From Catellatospora citrea (GTDB lineage: Bacteria > Actinomycetota > Actinomycetes > Mycobacteriales > Micromonosporaceae): a stretch of DNA of 64,000 nt. The notes under the pieces are model-generated. The model was given only the letters and a program-made list of their open reading frames with translations. It was not told the DNA's origin and ran no database searches. Below are positions 1-8,079 of the stretch, piece by piece. The translations under genes and the position numbers were made by a program. The stretch is taken from assembly GCF_003610235.1 (NCBI RefSeq), contig NZ_RAPR01000001.1:3968001-4032000 (forward strand), read 5' to 3'. How positions within the stretch are numbered: the stretch's first letter is position 1; each line of letters begins with the position of its first letter.

Positions 1-429
1 ACCGTGGCCGGGCGACGGCTGGCCCTGCGGGACCTGGGCGGAGCCGTACTGGCCCTGCGGAGCCTGAGCCGAGCCGTACTGGCCCTGCGGGATCTGCGCC
101 GAGCCGTAGCCGGGCGACGGCTGGCCCTGCGGGGTGCCGTAGACCTGTGGACCGGAGGGCGAGCCGTATGCCTGTGGATTGCCGCCGTGGGGCCGGCGGT
201 CCTGGGGAGAGCTGTGCACATCCTGTGGATAAGCACCCGGTCGCGGGGCTGTGTCCTGTGGATAAGTCGGTGGATACCCGCCGCGTCCCTGGTCCTGGCC
301 CTGTGGATAACCGCTGTGGAGCTGCCAGACCCATTCCTGGCCGTTCCACACCCACTCACCCGGCGGGCCGGATGGCGAACCCGCGGCATCTGCGGGTTCG
401 GCACCGTAGTGTGAACCTTGCCTCCCCAA
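1..429 (-). CDS. Gln/Pro/Gly/Tyr-rich protein, N-terminal part (cut by window edge)
   Basis: Only the first ~143 codons are inside the window; the gene continues past the left edge. The reading frame starts Gly/Ala-rich, has a Trp-rich patch (GEWVWNGQEWVW) at about residues 27-38, then a YPQ-rich stretch and degenerate repeats of the type PQGQYGSAQ. Such low-complexity N termini often precede a membrane or forkhead-type domain in actinobacteria, but none is visible here. The start is uncertain: a TTG at 427-429 follows GGAGGAGG (complement of 436-443) by 6 nt, and no in-frame ATG or GTG exists near it. It is divergent from ppa. Three TTATCCACA motifs lie inside its YPQ codons. Function unknown. 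Confidence 0.6.
   Translation of the reverse strand, partial: MGRQGSHYGAEPADAAGSPSGPPGEWVWNGQEWVWQLHSGYPQGQDQGRGGYPPTYPQDTAPRPGAYPQDVHSSPQDRRPHGGNPQAYGSPSGPQVYGTPQGQPSPGYGSAQIPQGQYGSAQAPQGQYGSAQVPQGQPSPGHG
224..310. promoter_or_regulatory. Cluster of three DnaA-box-like 9-mers inside a coding region
   Basis: TGTGGATAA (TTATCCACA on the minus strand) occurs exactly at 224-232, 257-265 and 302-310. This matches the strong DnaA-box consensus. Spacings are 33 and 45 bp, so all sit in the same frame of the minus-strand gene, where they spell Tyr-Pro-Gln with the codons TAT CCA CAG. The neighbouring repeats of the same gene use TAC and CCG instead. DnaA binding is inferred, not shown. Confidence 0.45.
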
Positions 430-473
430 AGCGGCCCTCCTCCGATGCCCGAAACCAGCCAGGCGAGACTAGC

Positions 474-496
474 TAAAATTCGCCAACGTCGGCGAA
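474..496 (+). promoter_or_regulatory. Putative ppa promoter -10 with overlapping inverted repeat
   Basis: A TAAAAT hexamer at 474-479 stands out in GC-rich surroundings and could be the -10 element of ppa. It touches an inverted repeat TTCGCC-N6-GGCGAA (479-484 / 491-496), placed where a repressor would cover the transcription start. No recognisable -35 was found. Inference from position only. Confidence 0.35.
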
Positions 497-520
497 CTAA
501 CAGGCCAATGGGAGTGTGAA

Positions 521-1012
521 ATGGATTTCGACGTCACGGTTGAGATCCCTAAGGGGCAGCGCAACAAGTACGAGGTCGACCACGAGACCGGGCGGATCCG
601 GCTGGATCGCACCCTTTTCACCTCCACCCAGTACCCCGCCGACTACGGGTTCATCGAGAACACCCTGGGCGAGGACGGCGACCCGCTCGACGCACTCGTG
701 CTGGTCCAGGAGCCGACGTTCCCCGGATGCCTGATCAAGTGCCGTGCCATCGGCATGTTCCGCATGCGTGACGAGAAGGGCGGCGACGACAAGGTCCTCT
801 GCGTGCCGGCCGACGACCCGCGCCTGGAGCACCTGCGTGACATCCATCACGTCGCCGAGTTCGACCGGCTGGAGATCCAGCACTTCTTCGAGGTCTACAA
901 GGACCTCGAGCCCGGCAAGAGCGTCGAGGGCGCGACCTGGGTCGGCCGCACCGAGGCCGAGGCCGAGATCGTGCGCTCCTACGCACGCGCCAAGGAGAAC
1001 GGCGGCCACTGA
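521..1012 (+). CDS. ppa: Inorganic pyrophosphatase (family I, soluble)
   Basis: The protein hydrolyses pyrophosphate to two phosphates in the cytoplasm, pulling forward polymer-forming reactions. It is 163 aa, the usual length of actinobacterial family I enzymes. The family signature [10 protein letters not shown] at about residues 51-60 carries the metal-binding aspartates. Other core segments ([25 protein letters not shown]) are intact. The ATG at 521 follows a GGGAG Shine-Dalgarno. It stands alone, divergent from the left-edge gene and convergent with eccC, with a strong hairpin between. Confidence 0.96.
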   Translation: MDFDVTVEIPKGQRNKYEVDHETGRIRLDRTLFTSTQYPADYGFIENTLGEDGDPLDALVLVQEPTFPGCLIKCRAIGMFRMRDEKGGDDKVLCVPADDPRLEHLRDIHHVAEFDRLEIQHFFEVYKDLEPGKSVEGATWVGRTEAEAEIVRSYARAKENGGH

Positions 1013-1024
1013 GGCCGGACATGT

Positions 1025-1068
1025 CGAAGGGGCGCGGCCGGAGGGTTTCTCCGGGCCGCGCCCCTTCG
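1025..1068. terminator. Bidirectional hairpin terminator between ppa and eccC
   Basis: Perfect 15-bp arms, CGAAGGGGCGCGGCC at 1025-1039 and its reverse complement at 1054-1068, with a 14-nt loop. It sits 12 nt after the ppa stop and 16 nt before the eccC stop on the other strand, so it can serve both genes. Confidence 0.8.
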
Positions 1069-1084
1069 TCGTGGTGCCAGGTGC

Positions 1085-4000
1085 TCAGAACGCGGGCAGC
1101 TCGGCGAGCTGGACCAGGCGCGAGCCGCGGCGGGTGATGAGGCGGCCCCGGCCCGGCGGCATCCGGTCGTACTTCATCCGGCTGCCGAACGGGGCGGTCA
1201 CGATGTTCTCCGCGGAGAGCATCAGGTAGGGCGCGTTGGCGGCGGCCAGCCGCGACAGCGCCGCGTCGTAGCTGGACCGGGTGCCGCCCCAGTTCGCGCC
1301 GGCGGCCGCGATCAGGTGCAGGCCGACGTCTCGCGCCTGGAAGAGGAAGTCCGCCAGCGGCTCGATCGGGTGGCCGCCACCGGAGACGACCACGTCGTAG
1401 TCGTCGACGATGAGGAAGAACTCGCCCCGCCCGGCCAGCCAGGGCCGCAGCGGCATGTCCTGCGGGCGGGTGCCGTCGGGCGGCCGCCGCTCCTCCATCC
1501 GGACCCGGATCGCCTCGACGTAGTCGCGGATCTGGGAAAGGTTGCTGATGTAGGCGAGCTGGTGTTCGGTGGTCACCGCCCCGAGCAGACTGCGCCGCGG
1601 GTCGATGATGATCATCTTGGCCTGGTCGGGGGTGTACCGCTGGGTGATCGTCCGGGCGATCTGGCGCAGCAGCGTCGACTTGCCGCTCTCGCTCTCCCCG
1701 AACGCGGTCAGGTGCACGTCGGCGTAGAAGTCGACGGTCGCCGGGGTGAGGTCGTCGGCGAGGCCGATCGGCAGCGTCCACTCCCCACCGGTCTCCAGCG
1801 GCATCCGCTCGTACGCGTACACGGTGGGCAGCATGCGCACCCGCGGCGCGGGCATGCCGTCCCAGTGCTTGGCGATGTGCTGGATCAGGTCGTCGCGGTG
1901 GCCGACGGCGTCCACGTCCGGGCGCAGCGCGAGCGAGAACAGGCCGTCGGGGGTGAGGCCGAACCCGGGGCGCGACGGCACCTGCGGCGCGATCTTGCGG
2001 ACCCGGCAGATGGTGTCGCTCGGGTCGCCGAGGCGCAGTTCGAGCTTGCTGCCGAACTGGTCCTGGATGTTGGCCCGGAAGTCGCGCCAGCGCAGCGAGG
2101 TCGCCACGACGTGCACGCCGTAGGCCAGACCGCGGGTCGCGAAGTCCGTGATCACCGGGTCCAGGTCCTCGTAGCTCTCCTTCAGCGTGCTCCAGCCGTC
2201 CACGACCAGGAACACGTCGCCGTACGGGTCGTCGGTGAACCGCCCCGCCGCGCGCAGCCGCCGGTAGGCCGCCATGGACTCGATGCCCTGCTCGGCGAAG
2301 CGGGTCTCGCGCATGTTGAGCAGCTGCGCGACCTCGCTGACGGTGCGCCGGACCATCAGCGCGTCCTGCCGTCCCGCCACGCCGCCGACGTGCGGCAGCT
2401 CGCGCAGCGCGCCCAGCGAACCGCCGCCGAAGTCGAGGCAGTAGATCTGCGCCTCCTGCGGGGTGTGCGTCAGCGCCAGCCCGGTGATCAGCGTGCGCAG
2501 CAGCGTCGACTTGCCGCTCTGGCCACCGCCCACGATCGCGACGTGGCCCGCCGCGCCGTCGGCCAGCCGCAGCCACTGCAGGTCGCGCAGCTGCTGCGCG
2601 GGCTTGTCGACGACGGCGACCGGCACCCGCAGCGCGCCGCGCAGATCCGGGTTGGCCACCGTCAGGCCCCGGCCCTGGACCAGGCCGAGCTGCCCGAAGG
2701 CGAGGTCGAGCGGGTCGGAGACGTCCAGCGGCGGCAGCCACACCTGGTGCGCGGGCGGCCCCTGGCCCACCATGCGCTCGATCATGACGTCCATCAGGCT
2801 CTCGCCCGGCTTGACGTCCCAGTTGACCTCGGGCTCGGCGTTGGCCGGGCGCTGGGGCACCGGCACGAAGTGGTTGCCGAAGTCGTAGACCAGGTCGCGG
2901 CCGTCGACCCGGCGGGCGGCGGCGGTCTCGCCCGCCTTCTTGAACGAGCCGGACACGTACGCGCCCTTGAACCGCTGCAACGGCTCCGAGCCGAACTTCA
3001 GGTAGCCGTGGCCGGGGGCCTTGGGCAGGTCGTACGCGTCGCCGACGCCGAGCACGGCCCGCGACTCCATCGCGGAGAAGGTGCGCAGGCCGACCCGGTA
3101 CGACAGGTGGGTGTCCAGACCGCGCAGGCGGCCCTCCTCCAGGCGCTGGCTGGCCAGCAGCAGGTGGATGCCGATGGACCGGCCGACCCGGCCGATCTGG
3201 ACGAAGATGTCGATGAAGTCGGGGTTGGCGGTCAGCAGCTCGGAGAACTCGTCGCAGACGATGAACAGTGAGGCCAGCGGGGCCAGCGCCGCGCCGCCCG
3301 TACGCGCCTTCTCGTAGTCCTTGAGGTTGGCGAAGTTGCCCGCGGCCCGCAGCAGCTCCTGGCGGCGCAGCACCTCGCCGGTGATCGCGTCGCCCATGCG
3401 GTTGACCAGGTGGCTCTCGCCCTCCAGGTTGGTGATGACCGCGGAGGTGTGCGGCAGCCGGTCCAGCGAGGCGAACGTGGCGCCGCCCTTGAAGTCGACC
3501 AGCACGAAGTTGAGCTGCTCGGAGGAGTGCGTGGCGGCCAGGCCGAGCACCAGCGTGCGCAGCAGCTCCGACTTGCCGGAGCCGGTCGCGCCGACGAGCA
3601 GGCCGTGCGGGCCCATGCCGTCCTGCGCCGACTCCTTGATGTCCAGCTCGACCGGCGAGCCGTCCGGGCCGACACCCAGCGGCACCCGCAGCATGTTGCG
3701 GCTCGCGCGCGGGGACCAGCCGTACGCCACGTCGAAGCGCTCCGGGTCGGGGATGCCGAGCAGGTCGGCCAGGCCCTTCTCGGACGTCATCGCGTTGCTG
3801 CTGGTGATGGTCGTGGCGGACAGGCGCAGCGGGGCGAGCCGGCGGGCCAGCGCCTCGGCCTCCACCACGCTGAGCCGGTCGGCGACGCCGACCTCGGCGA
3901 CCGAGGCGGAGGTGACGGTGTGCAGCGCCCGTTCCCGTCCGCGCACCTCCAGGGTCAGCATGCCGCGCTCCAGCAGCCGCGGCGGCGGGGAGTCCAGGTC

Positions 4001-5095
4001 CAGGATGGTCATGCCGGACAGGCCCTCGGGCACGGCCAGCGGCCCCGCCCCCGCCATGTCCGCGCCGTCGAGGACGACGACCACGTGCGGCGCGCCCTCC
4101 CCGGCGCCGAACCGCGGCCGGCCCGCGAGCACCTCGGCGAGCAGGCCTTCCATCTCCTGGGCGGAGGTGGCGAACAGCCGGGCCGGGCCGAGCGCGTCCA
4201 CCTTGCTCGGGTGCTGGTGGTGGGGCAGCCACTTGGCCCAGTCCCACGCCTCGCGGCGGTAGGACGAGCCGCAGATCGCGATGATCAGGTCGTCGGGCGC
4301 ATGGAACACCGCCAGCTGCGCGAGCATCGCGCGGGCCAGGCCGTGCACGTCGCCGCCGTCGCGGTGGTCGGCCGCGAAACCGGTGGTGGCCGTGTTGCTG
4401 GTGTACGTGCCGTCGTGGCGCGGGGCGGCGCTGTCGCCGCGCAGGAACACCCGGCCGAAGCCGCGCAGGGACAGCGCCACGGGCAGGTCGGGGACCACGG
4501 AGTACGCGTCCAGGAAGCGCCGCAGCGCCCCCGCCGTCATCGGCTCCAGTTCCTCCAGCGGGCGGGTCTCCGGCGGCAGCAGCGGGGTGGCCAGCGACTG
4601 CGGGCCGAGACCCACGCGCACGATGCCGAAGTCGGGGTCGTGCGGACGGCGCTCCCAGAGCCGGAAACTGTCCACCGTGGACCACAGCCGCTGCGGGTCG
4701 GGGTGGCGGTAGAACAGGCCCGTACGTTGCTGCTGGACGGTCTGGCGGGCCCGGCGGCGCAGGCCGGCCAGGTGGCGCAGGTATTCCCGGCGCGCCGCCA
4801 TCATCTCGGCCTTCTTCGGCTGCCCGGCCCCGTTCATCAGGCTCGCGGCGATCATGCCGAGGCTGGACACGCCCATCATGCCGCCGGCCACATAGGACAT
4901 CTTGTCGCCGTTGCCGCGGCCCACCATCATCGCCATGCCCAGGCCACTGCCCAGCATCGGCAGGATCATCATGGCCTGCTGCCAGCGCCCGCCCGCGGCC
5001 TGCGGAATCTCCGGCGGCGCATCGATGACGAGCTCCCCGGCCGGAATCTCGGGCGCCGGACGCCGCGGCGCCCGCTTGACGATCACCGTACCCAT
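1085..5095 (-). CDS. eccC: Type VII secretion (ESX) FtsK/SpoIIIE ATPase EccC, fused EccCa/EccCb form
   Basis: EccC is the motor and substrate-recognition ATPase of ESX machines, anchored in the inner membrane. The 1336-aa product has two N-terminal membrane segments (about residues 35-80) and three P-loop modules. Their Walker A motifs are GATGSGKSE (~499), GGGQSGKST (~855) and GESESGKST (~1135). Walker B-like strands follow (VLVDFKGG, IYCLDFGGG, MIIIDPRR). An upstream TTG lies inside the ribosome binding site; the ATG at 5093-5095 follows GGGGAGG by 9 nt and was chosen. It is divergent from eccD across a 148-bp gap. No eccB, eccE or WXG100 genes are inside the window. Confidence 0.93.
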   Translation of the reverse strand: MGTVIVKRAPRRPAPEIPAGELVIDAPPEIPQAAGGRWQQAMMILPMLGSGLGMAMMVGRGNGDKMSYVAGGMMGVSSLGMIAASLMNGAGQPKKAEMMAARREYLRHLAGLRRRARQTVQQQRTGLFYRHPDPQRLWSTVDSFRLWERRPHDPDFGIVRVGLGPQSLATPLLPPETRPLEELEPMTAGALRRFLDAYSVVPDLPVALSLRGFGRVFLRGDSAAPRHDGTYTSNTATTGFAADHRDGGDVHGLARAMLAQLAVFHAPDDLIIAICGSSYRREAWDWAKWLPHHQHPSKVDALGPARLFATSAQEMEGLLAEVLAGRPRFGAGEGAPHVVVVLDGADMAGAGPLAVPEGLSGMTILDLDSPPPRLLERGMLTLEVRGRERALHTVTSASVAEVGVADRLSVVEAEALARRLAPLRLSATTITSSNAMTSEKGLADLLGIPDPERFDVAYGWSPRASRNMLRVPLGVGPDGSPVELDIKESAQDGMGPHGLLVGATGSGKSELLRTLVLGLAATHSSEQLNFVLVDFKGGATFASLDRLPHTSAVITNLEGESHLVNRMGDAITGEVLRRQELLRAAGNFANLKDYEKARTGGAALAPLASLFIVCDEFSELLTANPDFIDIFVQIGRVGRSIGIHLLLASQRLEEGRLRGLDTHLSYRVGLRTFSAMESRAVLGVGDAYDLPKAPGHGYLKFGSEPLQRFKGAYVSGSFKKAGETAAARRVDGRDLVYDFGNHFVPVPQRPANAEPEVNWDVKPGESLMDVMIERMVGQGPPAHQVWLPPLDVSDPLDLAFGQLGLVQGRGLTVANPDLRGALRVPVAVVDKPAQQLRDLQWLRLADGAAGHVAIVGGGQSGKSTLLRTLITGLALTHTPQEAQIYCLDFGGGSLGALRELPHVGGVAGRQDALMVRRTVSEVAQLLNMRETRFAEQGIESMAAYRRLRAAGRFTDDPYGDVFLVVDGWSTLKESYEDLDPVITDFATRGLAYGVHVVATSLRWRDFRANIQDQFGSKLELRLGDPSDTICRVRKIAPQVPSRPGFGLTPDGLFSLALRPDVDAVGHRDDLIQHIAKHWDGMPAPRVRMLPTVYAYERMPLETGGEWTLPIGLADDLTPATVDFYADVHLTAFGESESGKSTLLRQIARTITQRYTPDQAKMIIIDPRRSLLGAVTTEHQLAYISNLSQIRDYVEAIRVRMEERRPPDGTRPQDMPLRPWLAGRGEFFLIVDDYDVVVSGGGHPIEPLADFLFQARDVGLHLIAAAGANWGGTRSSYDAALSRLAAANAPYLMLSAENIVTAPFGSRMKYDRMPPGRGRLITRRGSRLVQLAELPAF

Positions 5096-5243
5096 GTGCG
5101 ACGCCCTCCCCAAGACGGTCGGCCGCCCGCCATGCTAGGCCATGCCACGTCTCCGCGCCCGTGCGCGGCAATGTCATGGCCGCGCCCGTGCGCGGGAACG
5201 GCGCGGGATGACGCGCTGCGCCACAACGTGGTAGACGTACCGG
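5096..5243. promoter_or_regulatory. Divergent ESX promoter region with duplicated palindromic element
   Basis: This 148-bp gap must hold promoters for eccC (minus) and eccD (plus). CCGCGCCCGTGCGCGG occurs twice, at 5153-5168 and 5180-5195. Each copy is an inverted repeat (CCGCGC-CCGT-GCGCGG). Two identical dyads 27 bp apart look like a paired operator. The regulator is unknown. Confidence 0.4.
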
Positions 5244-6695
5244 GTGAGCTACCCCGCCGCCACGACCGCGTCCCCCACCGGCCTTGCCCGCATCACGCTG
5301 CACACGCCGCAGCGCCGCGTCGACGTGGCGCTGCCTGAGCAGGTGACCGTCGTGGATCTGCTGCCGGATCTGCTGCGCCACGCCGGGGTCGGCCTCGCCG
5401 ACGACGGCGAGCAGCACGGCGGCTGGGTGCTGCGCCGGGCCGACGGCAGCCCGCTGACCGAGAGCATGTCGCTGCAGCAGCAGTCGGTGCGCGACGGTGA
5501 GATCCTGCACCTGGTCCCGGCCCAGGAACAGTGGCCGGAGCTGGAGTACGACGACGTCGTCGAGGCGATCGCCGAGGGCGCGCGCCGCCGCGGCACGGTG
5601 TGGACGCCGGCGGCCACCCGGATGGCCACCCTGGTCGGCGCGGGAGTGCTGCTGGTGGCCGGGGTGCTGGCACTGGTGCACGGCGGTCCGCAGTGGACGC
5701 CGGGCGGTTACCTCGGCCTGACCGTCGCGGTGCTGCTGCTGGTCGGCGGCGTGCTGGCGTCCCGGGCCTACGGGGACGGCGTCACCGGCAGCGCCCTGGC
5801 GGGCTTCGCCCTGCCGTACGCGTTCGCGGGTGGTGCGCTGGTGCTCGGCGGCGCCGACGGCGCGGGCGCGCCGGGGCTGCCGTCCTGGCTCGGCGCGTCG
5901 CAGCTGCTGGTCGGCTGCGTGGCGGTGCTGCTGTTCGCGATGCTCGGCGCCGCGGGGGTGGGCCACGGCCTGCGGGTGTTCACCGCGGGCGGCACCGCCG
6001 GACTGCTCGGCGCGCTGACCGCGCTGCTGGCCGGGCTCGGCGCGGCCGGTGCGGCCGCGGTCCTGGTCAGCGCCCTGGTCTGCGGTATCGGCCTGGTGCC
6101 GGTGCTGGCCATCCGGTTCGGCAAGGTGCCGGTGCCCTCGGTGGTCCCGCCGCGCCCGGCCGACGGCGAGAACGCGTTCGCGATGGTGCCGGCGAGCCGC
6201 GGGCCCGCCACGGATCTGCCCGACCGCTCCCGCGTGTTCGCCGCCGTGGCGCGCTCGGAGGAGCTGCTCACGGGCATGCTCATCGGATACGCCGTGCTGA
6301 TGGCGGCGGCCGGATTCATCCTGGTCACCTCGGGCGGCACGGCCGGGCGGGTGCTGGTCGCGGTGTGCGCGACCGCGCTGCTGCTGCGCTCGCGCCTGTT
6401 CGTCACGGTGCGCCAGCGGGTGCCGCTGGTCGCCGCGGGCCTGTTCGGGCACCTGCTGCTGCTGGGCGCGGCGGTGTGGCTGTCCGAGGGCAGCACCCGG
6501 GCGTTCTTCGCGGTCGGCACCGTCGTGCTGGCCATGGTGATCGTGCTGGCCGGCCAGACCTGGTCCCGCAAGGCCCCCTCGCCGTACGTCGGCCGCGCCG
6601 CCGATCTGTTCGACCTGCTGGTGGTCGTCTCGGTGGTGCCGGTGGCGGCCTGGGTGCTGGGCGTCTACGGACTGATCCAGGGCTGGGCGGCCTAG
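5244..6695 (+). CDS. eccD: Type VII secretion integral membrane protein EccD
   Basis: EccD forms the membrane vestibule of the ESX complex. The N-terminal ~100 residues look like the ubiquitin/YukD-like cytosolic domain (ITLHTPQRRVDVALPEQVTV...DGEILHLVPA). They are followed by about eleven hydrophobic segments from residue ~125 to the C terminus, the family layout; 483 aa is normal. The GTG start at 5244 lacks a clear Shine-Dalgarno but has TAGACG six bases upstream, so a leaderless transcript is possible. mycP follows on the same strand, consistent with an eccD-mycP operon. Confidence 0.9.
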   Translation: MSYPAATTASPTGLARITLHTPQRRVDVALPEQVTVVDLLPDLLRHAGVGLADDGEQHGGWVLRRADGSPLTESMSLQQQSVRDGEILHLVPAQEQWPELEYDDVVEAIAEGARRRGTVWTPAATRMATLVGAGVLLVAGVLALVHGGPQWTPGGYLGLTVAVLLLVGGVLASRAYGDGVTGSALAGFALPYAFAGGALVLGGADGAGAPGLPSWLGASQLLVGCVAVLLFAMLGAAGVGHGLRVFTAGGTAGLLGALTALLAGLGAAGAAAVLVSALVCGIGLVPVLAIRFGKVPVPSVVPPRPADGENAFAMVPASRGPATDLPDRSRVFAAVARSEELLTGMLIGYAVLMAAAGFILVTSGGTAGRVLVAVCATALLLRSRLFVTVRQRVPLVAAGLFGHLLLLGAAVWLSEGSTRAFFAVGTVVLAMVIVLAGQTWSRKAPSPYVGRAADLFDLLVVVSVVPVAAWVLGVYGLIQGWAA

Positions 6696-6774
6696 CCGGA
6701 CTCGCCGGCTCGTCGCAGTGAGACGGGCGACGATTCTTCCTCCGCGCGGAAAGCCGTGTGAGAATGGCGGCACT

Positions 6775-8076
6775 GTGTCCAGACTCCGGACTCCCCGCCT
6801 GGTCAGCGCCGTGCCGCGAAAAGATGCGACGGCGCTGCTACGCGTCGTGGGCGCACTGACGCTGGCCGCGTTCGGCAGCCTGGCCGCGACCACCCCGCAG
6901 GACGCCGCCACCCCCGACGTCACGGAGCTGCGGGCGGGCGCGGAGCAACGCGCGTCCCGGGCCGGCACCGCCGACGACCAGTGGCAGCTGGCCACGCTGC
7001 ACGCCACGCGGGCGTGGCAGCTGTCCGACGGCGCGGGCGTCACCGTCGCGGTGGTCGACTCCGGCGTCGGCGACCACGCAGATCTGGACGGTCAGGTGCT
7101 GAGCGGCCTGGACCTGGTGGACAACTCCGGCAACGGCCGCGACGACCCGGTCGGCCACGGCACGACGGTCGCCGCGCTGATCGCCGGCCGCGCCGACGAC
7201 GGCCGCGGGGTCGTCGGGCTCGCGCCGAAGGCGAAGATCCTGCCGGTGCGGGTGCTCGACGAGGGCAACAAGTACGACGACGCGCGGGTGGTCGCCGAAG
7301 GGGTCCGCTGGGCGGTGGATCAGGGCGCGAAGGTGGTGAACCTGTCCCTGGGCGGCGGCGTGGCCAGCGACGCGCTGGCCGAGGCCATCGACTACGCGTT
7401 CGCCAAGGACGTCGTCGTGGTGGCCTGCGTCGGCAACGTGAGCACCGGCGGCCCCACCGAGATCTGGTATCCGGCCCGCGAGCCGGGCGTGCTGGCCGTC
7501 ACCGCGATCGCCCCCGGCAGCCACCACCAGCTCTGGCAGGGCTCGCTCACGGGCGCGCAGGCCGTGCTGGCCGCGCCCGGCACCGACCTGGTCGGGGCAC
7601 GGCCTGGCGGCTACTGGAAGGTGCAGGGCACCAGCTTCGCCGCGCCGCTGGTGTCGGCCACCGCGGCGCTGGTCCGCTCCCGCTGGCCGGACATGCCCGC
7701 CGCCGAGGTGGTGCAGCGCCTGATCACGACCGCGCAGGATCTCGGACCGGCGGGACGCGACGACGAATACGGCTACGGCCTGGTCGATCCGGTCGCCGCG
7801 CTCACCGCCGAGGTGGCACCGGTCCGGACGAACACGCTGGACACCGCGCCGCCGCCGGGCAAGGCGGGCTTCGGCACGGCGCCGGCCCCGACGAGCACTC
7901 CGGTGCCGGCCACGTCGCCGTCCGCCACGGCCGAGGCCACCGCGGAGGCGCTGCCGCGCCGGGAGCGCGGCGGGTTGAACCTGGCCCTGGTCGGGGTCGT
8001 CGCGCTGGCGGGCGGCGCGATCACCGCGCTGCGCCGCGCGGACCTCAGATCGAGCCGGCTGCCCGACGGCCGGTGA
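6775..8076 (+). CDS. mycP: Mycosin MycP, ESX-associated subtilisin-like serine protease
   Basis: MycP is a membrane-anchored S8 protease facing the cell-wall side; it stabilises ESX complexes and can cleave substrates. With the GTG at 6775 the protein is 433 aa and begins with a signal sequence (hydrophobic core about residues 23-40). The triad is visible: Asp in VAVVDSGVGDH, His in DPVGHGTTVAALIAGR, Ser in QGTSFAAPLVSA. A Pro/Thr/Ala-rich linker leads to a C-terminal membrane helix and basic tail. An upstream in-frame GTG at 6718 would put 19 residues before the signal and is less likely. It is convergent with marP, with only 3 bp between the stops. Confidence 0.92.
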   Translation: MSRLRTPRLVSAVPRKDATALLRVVGALTLAAFGSLAATTPQDAATPDVTELRAGAEQRASRAGTADDQWQLATLHATRAWQLSDGAGVTVAVVDSGVGDHADLDGQVLSGLDLVDNSGNGRDDPVGHGTTVAALIAGRADDGRGVVGLAPKAKILPVRVLDEGNKYDDARVVAEGVRWAVDQGAKVVNLSLGGGVASDALAEAIDYAFAKDVVVVACVGNVSTGGPTEIWYPAREPGVLAVTAIAPGSHHQLWQGSLTGAQAVLAAPGTDLVGARPGGYWKVQGTSFAAPLVSATAALVRSRWPDMPAAEVVQRLITTAQDLGPAGRDDEYGYGLVDPVAALTAEVAPVRTNTLDTAPPPGKAGFGTAPAPTSTPVPATSPSATAEATAEALPRRERGGLNLALVGVVALAGGAITALRRADLRSSRLPDGR

Positions 8077-8079
8077 CGC

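Noticed and set aside
4..414. Plus-strand frame with tandem ALRDL-type repeats at the left edge
   Set aside because: It is the complement of the Q/P/Y-rich minus-strand gene, which has a good Shine-Dalgarno and sensible composition.
735..7043. A 2100-codon open frame on the minus strand across ppa, eccC and eccD
   Set aside because: High GC keeps shadow frames open. It runs through the well-matched eccC and eccD genes in another frame and has Arg/Ala/Pro-rich composition typical of antisense frames.
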